The translations under genes were made by a program, and so were the position numbers. Below, in pieces: positions 22,516 through 31,564 of a DNA stretch of 64,000 bases (position 1 is its first letter; every line of letters starts with the position of its first letter). Source of the stretch: Nephrocerus scutellatus (Eukaryota > Arthropoda > Insecta > Diptera > Pipunculidae); the NCBI GenBank assembly GCA_947095585.1, contig OX352761.1, positions 59,140,832-59,204,831 on the forward strand, read 5' to 3'. The notes below the pieces were generated by a model that saw only the letters and a program-made list of their open reading frames with translations, had not been told where the DNA came from and searched no databases.

Positions 22516-22948
22516 AGAGTTTTTACAAAAAGTGTTGTCCATCGGAGAGGTAGGAAGAGGGTTAAAAATTGATCACAAGATTTGTTCCGCCAGCCAGCCA
22601 GAATCGTCCGCTGTTGTGAATTGAAAAAAGAGTATACTATATGTGTATACTCATATGTTTTCTAAATGTTTGTAGCATTTAAAATTGAAATTATGATAAT
22701 TCTAATTGTTAAAAAACACATCACATTTTAGCAGAGTTTTTACAAAAAGTGTTGTCCATCGGAGAGGTAGGAAGAGGGTTAAAAATTGATCACAAGATTT
22801 GTTCCGCCAGCCAGCCAGAATCGTCCGCTGTTGTGAATTGAAAAAAGAGTATACTATATGTGTATACTCATATGTTTTCTAAATGTTTGTAGCATTTAAA
22901 ATTGAAATTATGATAATTCTAATTGTTAAAAAACACATCACATTTTAG
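22516..22948. repeat. Perfect 217-bp tandem duplication within repeat X
   Basis: Units 22516-22732 and 22733-22948 are identical as far as I can read. Each contains 'gttgtccatcggagaggtag', 'ccgccagccagccagaatcg' and the palindromic stretch 'agtatactatatgtgtatac'. The exact identity implies a very recent duplication or an assembly artefact. Confidence 0.85.
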
Positions 22949-23017
22949 TACCCATAAAAATTAAAACTAATACTCTGATTAATTCTCTAATCGGTGTGCA
23001 CCTAAAATTGGGTTTGG

Positions 23018-23615
23018 GTGACGCTCGCCGATCACCCAGGTTCATTCTCTGCATCGTCGTTACAAATTAGAAAAAGGGTTTTTGGTTGTTTAATTAAAAA
23101 TTATAGGTTCTGGTGTTTAATTTTTTGGGTTTTTTCGTCTAAATAATAACAACACCGTTTTATACCTAAAAAATACTTATAACATATACTTCCTTACTTA
23201 CTATACTTATAATTGCGGGTGAATACATACTCTGGTGTGTACGCAATAAGTGCGGGGAAACCAGCGGAGGTTTTATACTCACTAAACCAATCCTATGTCA
23301 TACGACGACAGAGTCGCTTGGAGTGCCGAATAAGTGCGTCCTCTGCTACATACTTTGCTACCACAACGGGAGCACGTAGGCAGTGTTCGGGGCGAACAGC
23401 GCTGGACCAGAACAACAAGTGCTGTGCAACAGACACTTAACTCACGAATATGCCGGACAGTGGTCACACTGTCCTGTACATGTGTCGAATTATTTCAACC
23501 TGTTGGGAATTTTGTTCCACAGCATGAATAATAACTTGTTCACATATTTATATATTGGATGTTAACTTGAATAACCACAATATTTAATTTAGACATTCGA
23601 TTCGACTTCGTTACA
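23018..23615 (-). repeat. Gypsy-B 3' LTR (probable)
   Basis: The segment 23018-23568 matches 36416-36905 in the same orientation, sharing 'gtgacgctcgc', 'ttcattctctgc', 'cgtcgttacaaatt', 'gaatatgccggacagtggtc' and 'tatatattggatgttaactt', with an internal part that differs. On the minus strand the copy begins TGTAACGAAGTCG at 23615, directly after a purine-rich tract 'gaagtaggaggggaa', the expected polypurine tract and 3' LTR start. I therefore read it as the 3' LTR of the minus-strand element whose gag is at 34782-35941. Confidence 0.68.
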
Positions 23616-23639
23616 TTCCCCTCCTACTTCGGGGTGGGA

Positions 23640-24169
23640 GAAAAAAAATATATAAAGTATAATATGTTCTGGTGTATAATACAATACTTCTATAATGTAA
23701 TTTCTATAATATTCTGGTATATCATATTTTTATAGTTTAATATTTCTATAATGTAATATTCTGGTATATAATATAGTATTTCTATAATGTAATATTTCTC
23801 TAATATTCTGTTATATAATATTTTTTTAATATAATATTTCTATAATGTACGAGTAATATTCTGGTATATAATAGAATACTAGTTATCTTATATATAGGTT
23901 ACATTATTTATATTACAGTTTTTTTGGTATAAAATGCTAAAACCTCCATTACTTTTATTGTGTATTTTCTTTCTTTCTTATATATATTTTTTTTGTGTAA
24001 TCTTTTCGTTTTTTTTTTTCGCTATATATATATATGTGGTGTATATATTGTATTTTTCTTTGTGTTTTTTTGTGTTTGTTTTATATGTTTTTTGCTCTTT
24101 TTTTGTTTCTCTTTTCAGGTTTTCTGTTTTGTTTAATTTTTTTTCATTCCATTTATATATATTTTTTTG
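23640..24169. repeat. AT-rich minisatellite and T-rich tract
   Basis: The word 'attctggtatataat' (with variants) recurs five times between about 23668 and 23865 at ~46-bp spacing, separated by 'atttctataatgtaat'-type words. From about 23940 to 24170 the plus strand is extremely T-rich; the open frames there are low-complexity and not genes. Confidence 0.65.
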
Positions 24170-25988
24170 TAATGAACAACAGTCAAAAAAACAATTCATT
24201 TTTTTACCATGGGCTATTTCTCTTGGGCACCGCTGGTAGAAGAAGCGATAAAACAGTGACAAACAGAAACGTTCCTGTGGTGTTCAAGCGAATCTATTAA
24301 ATTCGCTTTTTTGCGTCACCAATAAGTTTTATCGCGCGGTTTTGTATTCTAACTAGCTGATGCAGTGGTTTTATGCGCACCAGACCAGATATGGCAATTA
24401 CACTCAAGTTTAGGGCAAATAAAAGCCTTGCATATAGTAGCCAGATCAGAGGGAGTGAAATATTTCTTGCATCGGGTTAGAAAACCTAAACATTTCGCAG
24501 CATTTTTGGCGACGGTAAACATGTGGTCATTCCAACGAAGCTTGCCGTTAACGCACATACCGAGAATTGTGAGATTTTCAGTTTTCTCGATGCAAGTGCC
24601 ATTCATGGATAATGGCATGTGATTTAGGATTCTCTTAGACGACAGGAGACATTATTTGGGTTTTGGAAGCGTTAAATTGTACTCGATTAATTTCTCCCCA
24701 TTATATTATGCTGTCTAGGTCAGAATTTGACGTGTTTAACATACGTAGTTGTTTGAGTTTCACATGAGAAATGGAGAGACTTCCTCAAACTTATATGAGA
24801 TGCTGAGAGTGCTGTCGTCGGCGAAAAAGTGAATTGGATTAGAACGCACAGATAAGAGATCATTAATAAAAATGAGGAACAGAGTCGGGGACACAACAGA
24901 TCCCTGGGGAACGCAGGATTTAAGTAACGAACTTTAGACTTGAAACCGTCCAAAACAATTTGAATTGAGCGGTCCAAAATATAGCTTCTAATCCAATGAA
25001 GCAGTTTTTTATTGACTCCATAAGCACGCATTTTAGACAAAAGAGCTTGATGCCAAACTCTGTCAAATGCCTTAGAAATATCGAGTGTAACAGCTTTGCT
25101 TTCTTCAAATTGATGCAAAGGCCTGTTCCACTGTTCGGTGAGATATACCATCAAATCACCAGTAGAACGTTGCCCACGAAATCCATACTGCCGGTCACTA
25201 AGGATTTCAATGGTTTCAAGATATTTCTTGAGCTGAAAATTGTTCAGCGTTTCCATGACCTTGGAAAGAATGGATGTAAGTGCTATGGGTCGGTGCGAAG
25301 AAGGAGACGACGACTCGCCTTTTTTGTTTATTTGGCTGGACAAAGGCTGTTTTCCAACTTCTCGGAAAGAGTCCAGAAGAATAGGGTAGGATAGGATAGC
25401 TTGGGCAATGGTAATGCCAGTTTAGAAGAACACCTCTTTAGAACTAATGTGGAAATACCATCTGGCCCAGCGGATTTGTGAGTGTTGAGATCGTTTAAAA
25501 CTCTATTAACTGCACGAGTACGAATGAACATCAAAACCCATAGTGTTCAATACTCTAAGGTGCAGGAGGCAGCAATGCACAATCTGGAAGCGTGTAGCTA
25601 GCTGCGAAATGCGCAGCAAACAGATTGGCCTTGTCTATAGAGCTGACAACTGGAATGTCGTTATAAATGAGTGTTGGAGTCGACGACGAGGCTGTATGTT
25701 TGATTCTTTTCACGGATGACCAAAAATTTTTACTACTTTTGGGACATTGTAGTATATTGTGGCTCAATTTTTGGTCGTAGGCGAATTTGACTCGCCGAAG
25801 AAGGGCATTGCAATCATTTCTGGCTCGTTTAAAATTTGTTCGGTTTTCCTCAGTAGGGTTTGCTTTGTTAAACCGAAAGCATAAGGATTATTCCTGGAAG
25901 GGATAAAGTCTGTCATACCAATAAAGATGATGTTTATAATTGCATCAGCGGTGGCATCCACGTTGCTATTGCAAAACAATAGCGACAA
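24170..25988 (-). pseudogene. LINE (CR1/Jockey-like) reverse transcriptase, 5'-truncated copy
   Basis: Right to left: linker 'FCNSNVDATADAI' and 'IGMTDFIPSRN' (25988-25880), 'SPKSSKNFWSSVKRIK'-like region (25767-25560), RT start 'VLNDLNTHKSAGPDGIS' (25500), 'SSPSSHRPIALTSILSKVME', 'QYGFRGQRSTGDLMVYLTEQ', 'AVTLDISKAFDRVWHQALLS' and 'RAYGVNKKLLHWIRSYILDR' (to about 24940), decayed catalytic region, then 'TILGMCVNGKLRWNDHM', 'RIQNRAIKLIGDAKK' near 24330. It carries frameshifts and stops. Its first ~320 bp overlap in content with the separate copy at 26644-27860, so at least two LINE copies are joined here with a hAT fragment between them. Confidence 0.85.
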
Positions 25989-26061
25989 TGAAGAAATCGT
26001 CTATTAATTTAAAAATTTCAGCAGCAGTTGTTGTAGTTTTCAACGGCTTGCAGAAAAGCAG

Positions 26062-26095
<34 letters not shown>

Positions 26096-26643
26096 TATTA
26101 CAATGGCTAGCCCTGCAACAACCGTTGATTCATCCATTTGCAGCGCAAATTTTGTGACTTTTATTCGCGAAAGTAAAATAGCTTTGACATTCTCTGCTAA
26201 ATCTCTAATAACGACCCAGACATTAGCCAGCGATCCATTTTGTTATTTTTTATTTCTCGGTTTCACTTCAATAGATCCACGTTAATGTACAAAAAAAACA
26301 AAACAAAAGTAAAAATCACGCACTAAAAGCAAAATATTGATTTACTACACCGCAGTACGATTCGTTTTAACCTGTATGAATACCGATCGAACAAAAGCTG
26401 TATTTATTTCTGTTTGGGATTGTCCCTTTCATAATCCCATACCGTTTCTTTTTTTACATGAATTATTTCTGTTTGTTTGTATGTATTGACTTATTTTAAA
26501 TGATCATTTCAAATTTGATTGCTGCGCAGTTCATAAGCACAAAATGAACTGGACTTTTGTTATTTTTTTTTCCGCCGCTGAGCACTTGGATATTCTTTGC
26601 GGAGCACCAAGTGCTCCCCGGAGCACACTTTGGAAAACTATGG
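25989..26643 (-). mobile_element. hAT (ZBED-type) fragment inside the LINE region
   Basis: On the minus strand the right end reads 'ttttccaaagtgtgctccgg' and 'ggagcacttggtgctccgca', the form typical of hAT/ZBED element ends. Further left come 'DLAENVKAILLSRIKVTKFA' and 'LQMDESTVVAGLA', and after a long A-run (26069-26094) 'FCKPLKTTTTAAEIFKLIDD', all characteristic of ZBED5-like hAT transposases. Most of the ORF is missing; the A-run sits inside the coding region. It abuts LINE sequence on both sides. Confidence 0.65.
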
Positions 26644-27860
26644 TCTGTACAGTTGACAGCTAGAATGTATAAATGAGCGTTGGAATCGGCGACGAGATTT
26701 TCGTTCGTCGGTTTCCTCTTTAGGGTTTGCTTTGTAAAACCGAAAGCATACCTCTCTAATCCTAGAAGCCTCTTTACAGCTCGAGTCATACCATCCATCT
26801 TCCTTTGGTTTGATAGACTTATTCCTGAAAGGGATAAACTTTCTCATACCAATAAGAATGATGTTTGTGATTGCATCAGCGGTGGCATCCACGTTGCTAT
26901 TGCAAAACAATAGCGACCTGTTAATTCTCCCAAAGAAGTCCCAATTGGCTTTCTTGTATTGCCATACCGGGAGTTTTTTCTCTAACTACATGGTTTATTA
27001 TCGAGATATTAGCTGATGCTACACAATACTCTAACGAGCCTAGAGGCGATAATACATTGACGGAGTATTTATCAGGGCGAAAGGTGTAGTCAAGGGTGTA
27101 GCGGAATGATTTGCAATAGCAGGTATTCGTGTAGGCTCATTTACAAGCTGAGTAAGGTGATTAAACTCAGCGAATAACTCAACACACCTTCCTTCGGGTG
27201 TTATCTGGCCGGAATGGCGAAGCTACCCCAAATTGTGTACATTGAAATCGCCCGCAATAACGATTTCATTTTTACGATGTTTTGTGACAATTCTCAAGAT
27301 TGAATCAGAGAGTGCATCAAGCTCGCTCTGAGTTGTAATACTGTCTAAGTGGGGGCTCCTGTAAAGGAAACAGTAGTGGATGTTGCGCTCTTGTACCTTT
27401 ACTTTGAGCCAAATGAAATTGAATTCCGGATTGGAACTTTGGCTAAATTGAGGCAAAACCTGAAACGCAACATCACTCCGGACATAGATTGCGAGTCCTC
27501 GTCGAGGGAAAAATAATGGCACCAAGTTATAACCACGCAGATTAAATTCCGATGCATCAGAATTATCAAATACCTGAGTTTCACTCAGTGCCAGAATTGC
27601 TGGCCTGTGGACATGTACATAATTAAACATTCCTTCTCAGCCCACGTATGTTGCTGAGATCCACTCTGAAATCACACATAACTACAAAAAACAAACACAC
27701 AAAACACAACTTACTGCTTCTTTTAACCGAATTGAGAGAAGTGGATGTCTCAAAATGGATTATTAACACAAATTGTCGCCAGTGTTATGCCTTCACGACA
27801 AAATGATTTAAATCACAAGAAGAAACAAACACTCACAATGTTGACCGAGTGACCGCGCGA
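26644..27860 (-). pseudogene. LINE endonuclease and linker (second copy)
   Basis: The minus-strand frame 27630-27223 encodes an endonuclease/exonuclease/phosphatase domain: 'HRPAILALSETQVFD', 'RRGLAIYVRSDVAFQ', 'CFLYRSPHLDS' and 'IVIAGDFNVHNLG'. Further left, 26910-26640 gives the linker 'FCNSNVDATADAITNIILIG' and 'EDGWYDSSCKEASRIREVCF'. Between them the frame is lost. The 5' end near 27860 abuts Gypsy-B protease sequence, so this LINE lies where the Gypsy-B pol would be expected. Confidence 0.8.
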
Positions 27861-27900
27861 GCCGTTGTTAAAACAATAGCTTTTTTTGTGCGCAAGTTAT

Positions 27901-28049
27901 CAATGCGCATGCTGTTGTACGACCGTGCAGCGCAGCGTTTGGGAGGCAACTCGAGCTGCTATTGTATCTTCCCCGCAGTTAATGGTTATACCAAATTTTG
28001 ATAGAAAGTCAGCTCCTATTAGGAATTTGTCCATGAGTTCTGGTATATA
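27901..28049 (-). pseudogene. Gypsy-B protease fragment, left of the Gypsy-C insertion
   Basis: The minus-strand reading from 28049 gives 'PELMDKFLIGADFLSKFGIT' followed by 'INCGEDTIAARVAS', the C-terminal half of a retroviral-type aspartic protease. The preceding half lies at 34782-34860, on the far side of Gypsy-C. The chain is thus split exactly at the Gypsy-C LTR. No RT or integrase of Gypsy-B is found further left. Confidence 0.82.
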
Positions 28050-28347
28050 TGTGGATTGCCGTTAAGGAAATGTGGGCAACCCTGTCAGCAAAAGCTCAGC
28101 ACAATAATTTACTCTACATAACGAAAAGAAGATCATGAAGAAGAGGGCAGTCCAGCGTCGTCAAGCAGAGAGTCAAGCGTCGTCAAGCGGGAAGAAGGGA
28201 ACGAGAAAAAACGAGAAGAAACAATATTTTAGCAATTTAATTTACATTTTTAATTTACTTTCCTTTTATACCTACATAACGATTAATCTACTTTTGTTTA
28301 TCTAATAAACGTTAAAATATAAACAAAATACTCAAAATTACTCTACA
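28050..28347 (+). repeat. Gypsy-C 5' LTR and primer binding site
   Basis: Starts TGTGGATTGCCGTTAAGG, ends TACTCTACA, and is followed directly by 'TGGTGTCAGAAATGG' (28348 onward), a TGG-initial primer-binding-site form. It matches 34487-34781. It contains two copies of 'gtcaagcgtcgtcaagcgg'-like sequence and an AATAAA at about 28304. Confidence 0.9.
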
Positions 28348-28569
28348 TGGTGTCAGAAATGGAGGCGAAAGTCCTACATTTGTGCCGCTGCAGCTCCATG
28401 CAGCTATTATTTTAGAAGAAGTTCACACTAAAAAGCATCAAGTTCGCGACCATAAAGCATAAGCCTAAAGTTTTTGTAGTTTGTTCGTGAAATATAAAAA
28501 ATGTTGGCGACTAAATTTGTGGCTCCTAACCTAATTTTGTGTCGTTCCACGCTGTTTTCAAAGATTAGT

Positions 28570-29260
28570 TCGGGTCTAGTGCGTGACTGCAATTATTTTC
28601 GAAGTTAGAGTTCGTGGCTGAAAGCTTTTCGTGACTGCTATTGCAATTGTTTTCGAATATTAGTTCGTGGTTAATTATTGCAAGCATTGCAATTATTTTC
28701 GAAGTTAGAGTTCGTGGCTGAAAGCTTTTCGTGACTGCTATTGCAATTGTTTTCGAAGATTAGTTCGTGGCTAATTATTGCAAGCATTGCAATTATTTTC
28801 GAAGTTAGAGTTCGTAGCTGAAAGCTTTTCGTGACTGCTATTGCAATTGTTTTCAAAGATTAGTTCGTGGCTCAAATGCATTGCGTGATTATTGCAAGCA
28901 TTGCAATTATTTTCGAAGTTAGAGTTCGTGGCTGAAAGCTTTTCGTGACTGCTCCTATTTGAGAAGTTCGGGGCTAAAAAGTATAGCAGAGTTCGGGGCT
29001 GCAAGACTGAAATTATTTTTGAAAGCATTTTGAAAGCATTGCGAGACCGCAGTATATTAAAAGAAAAGTTCGACACTAGAAAGTATTGCAGAGTTCGGGG
29101 CTGCAATACTGAAATTATTTTTGAAAAAAATTTTGAAAGCATTGCGAGACCGCAGTATATTAAAAGAAAAGTTCGACACTAGAAAGTATTGCAGAGTTCG
29201 GGGCTGCAATACTGAAATTATTTTTGAAAAACATTTTGATAGCATTGCGAGTAAAAAGTA
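28570..29260 (+). repeat. Tandem arrays in the Gypsy-C leader
   Basis: Two adjacent arrays. In the first (about 28585-28965, period near 100 bp with a half-period near 50) the core 'ttgcaattattttcgaag' or 'ttgcaattgttttcgaag' recurs seven times (28590, 28641, 28690, 28741, 28790, 28841, 28904 approximately), alternating with 'gttcgtggctgaaagctttt'. In the second (about 28980-29250, period 102-103 bp) 'gcagagttcggggctgcaa' and 'ctgaaattatttttgaaa' recur three times. The position, between LTR and gag, matches where the gypsy element of Drosophila keeps its Su(Hw) insulator. Open frames across these arrays are by-products. Confidence 0.85.
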
Positions 29261-29359
29261 AAATTTCTTTGCTCTAACACAATTTTACGCCGTTTCATGC
29301 AGAAAGCACAATTGCCTCTTTCAATCTTGGTGAGTTCGTTCCTTTTTACGTTCAACCTC

Positions 29360-30496
29360 GATTAAGATTAAATTAAGATATTTTATTAAACATTTAAGTA
29401 ATATACAATTTCGACTTAAAACTAAACTTATAACTATTATTAATAAGTGTCGGCTCAACAATAGGGGTCCGACGTATTTACATTGTCTTTTTTTTTGTAT
29501 TGCTTATTACTAAACAATAATTTTGACTACTTAATTTACTACATGTTTATATTTACAGCAATTTAATTTTAAACAATAAATTTTAAAATAAAATAAAAAT
29601 GAAAAAAAATATAAGAGGATGTATAAACAGGGCGATCTTCAGCCTCTGTAATGTTGATTGCTGGCCTTCTCGTAGAAGGTGACGTCTTGATTATTAAAGA
29701 TGTCGTCGAATCTAGCATCTGTGAACCCTCTGATGTGTATGTACCGGTGAATTGGCTCGATTTCTTGCTTCTCAGTCCTTGCATCTCAGGACTTGGATGA
29801 GTTTCCAATCCGTCGACGAATTTCCTCGCCATTTGGAACAACTGGTCGGTTATTGGCAGCAGACCTGCTGCTTCGTAAAGTCTTGCAGTCGACACAAACT
29901 TATAGCTGTTTGGCACCCTCCAGAGTCCTGTACAGATCCTTAGTACCTTCCTTTTAAATAGGGAGATCTTCTTCATCGTTGTTGGTGAGACGGTGAACCA
30001 TATGGGATAGCCATAGGTTATCACTGGCCTGATGAGCTGCTTGTAGATGAGCAGCCTGGTGTTGTTGGACAGTCCGTTTCGTCTTTTTAGTAGCGGGTGC
30101 ACCAAATGAAGAGCGAGCGTAGTTCGCTTTTTTCATTGTTTTATCGATGTGAGAGTTAAACTTGAGCATCTCAGTAAAGTTGATTCCCAGGTACTTAGTC
30201 TCTGACTTGGTGTTTATTGTCGTGTTATCCGGAAGGGTAATTTTTAAGGCTCTGCACCGGCTTGCTTTTTCTTATCCTTGTTTCGGTTGCTGGTACTCGG
30301 AAGCAGATGAGTTCCGTTTTGTTGGCGTTGATCTTCAGTCCCCACTTCAGGTAGTACTCCCAAAGATTTCGGAGGTGTTCCTCCACTCTTCGGGCAGCTA
30401 TCTCAGGAGAGCGGGAAACGGCATACGTGATGGAGTCATCCGCGAAAAGCATGGTCCTTGTTCCGGCTGTATTGGTGGGTTGATCCGCCGTGAAGA
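29360..30496 (-). pseudogene. 5'-truncated LINE inserted in the Gypsy-C leader
   Basis: 1,137 bp flanked by the exact 13-bp duplication TACGTTCAACCTC (29347-29359 and 30497-30509). The minus-strand reading starts just before the catalytic 'MLFADDSITYAVS' (about 30450), continues with 'YYLKWGLKINANKTELICFR', and after a frameshift with 'LLIYKQLIRPVITYGYPIWF' and 'FKRKVLRICTGLWRVPNSYK'. This is a Jockey-type RT C-terminus. The 3' end is AT-rich ('ttaatttaatcttaatc') without a long A tail. It is a textbook target-primed insertion later than Gypsy-C. Confidence 0.9.
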
Positions 30497-30573
30497 TACG
30501 TTCAACCTCTTATATTTTGTATTGTATTCTGAACGCCTCTATTTCGTGTCGATACAATAGACATTTTGTTTTT

Positions 30574-31512
30574 ATGAACATCGATTTGGATTCCCTAAGC
30601 ACAAAGACTTTAGAGAGTCTTCTCAAATATCTTGGGTTATCGTATCGATATACCGATTTGGTAGAAAGGCTTAAAAACAAACACAAGCTTTCGGTAGAGA
30701 GTGAATGCGACGAAGGCCGAAAGAAATTCCAAGAAAATTTTCAGGAATCTGAACCCGACATGCCTGGAGAAGACAAAGTAATTCAAAATAATGTCAATTT
30801 TAAACACGTGGAGGATGCGTTGGAAAAATTCTCTGGAGAAAAGGGAAAAGATGTTAGTCTTTGGCTCCGTGACTTCGAAGAAACGTCTGAGGTGTGCATG
30901 TGGAACAATGTTCAAAGATTTCTATACTGCAAGAAATTGTTGCAAGGCGCAGCGAAGTTGGCCGTAAAGGCCGAAGCGGGCATTTGTAGCTGGGAAAAAT
31001 TTAAAGAGGTTCTGCAGGTAGAATTTGGTTCTAGAGAGGCAGAGAACGTCCATAAGGTTTTACAGAATATGAAGAAGCAAAGCAATGACACCTTGTTAGA
31101 GTACTTTTATAAAATGAAGAGAACAGCAACGAGAGGAAACGTCGAAAATAGCAACCTGATAGGGTACATAATTGAGGGTATACCCGACGATCCAGTCAAT
31201 AAAATGACGCTCTATCAAGCCAGGTCGCTGAATGATTTGAAGGACAGTCTGTCTTCGTACGAAAATATGAAGGCCGAGCAATCTAGGCAAAAGCATGTTG
31301 CAGTAACGAGCCGAAGTGATGCGATGCAAAACAACAGAAACTTTAGGCAAAGTCGCTGCCAAAATTGCGGTGCGAAGTCTCACTCTTCAAGCCAATGTCC
31401 AACCGATCAAAAGGAGCACGTTGCTTTAATTGTGGTGAATTTGGACATATATCCCCAAGTTGCAAGGTCGCCATCCCCGCAAGAGGAAATCTTGGTCCCG
31501 ACAAGCACGTAA
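30574..31512 (+). pseudogene. Gypsy-C gag
   Basis: The likely start is the Met at 30574 ('MNIDLDSLSTKTLESLL'); upstream codons of the open frame lie in the leader. A capsid-like helical region follows ('DVSLWLRDFEETSEVC', 'FKEVLQVEFGSREAENVHKV', 'DTLLEYFYKMKRTA'), then a CCHC knuckle 'CQNCGAKSHSSSQC'. A second knuckle, 'CFNCGEFGHISPSC', is read only in the overlapping frame (31365-31586), so a frameshift at about 31400 breaks the protein. Confidence 0.85.
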
Positions 31513-31564
31513 ATCGCATAATAGCACAAAATGTGACAACCGAAGTAGTGATCCAGAACAAGGG

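Noticed and set aside
23934..24300. Very hydrophobic Phe/Tyr/Leu-rich open frames resembling membrane proteins
   Set aside because: They come from a T-rich low-complexity tract; no plausible gene structure.
28671..29245. Three minus-strand open frames of 61-123 codons with repeated protein segments
   Set aside because: They are produced by the tandem arrays in the Gypsy-C leader; period near 100 bp and no domain.
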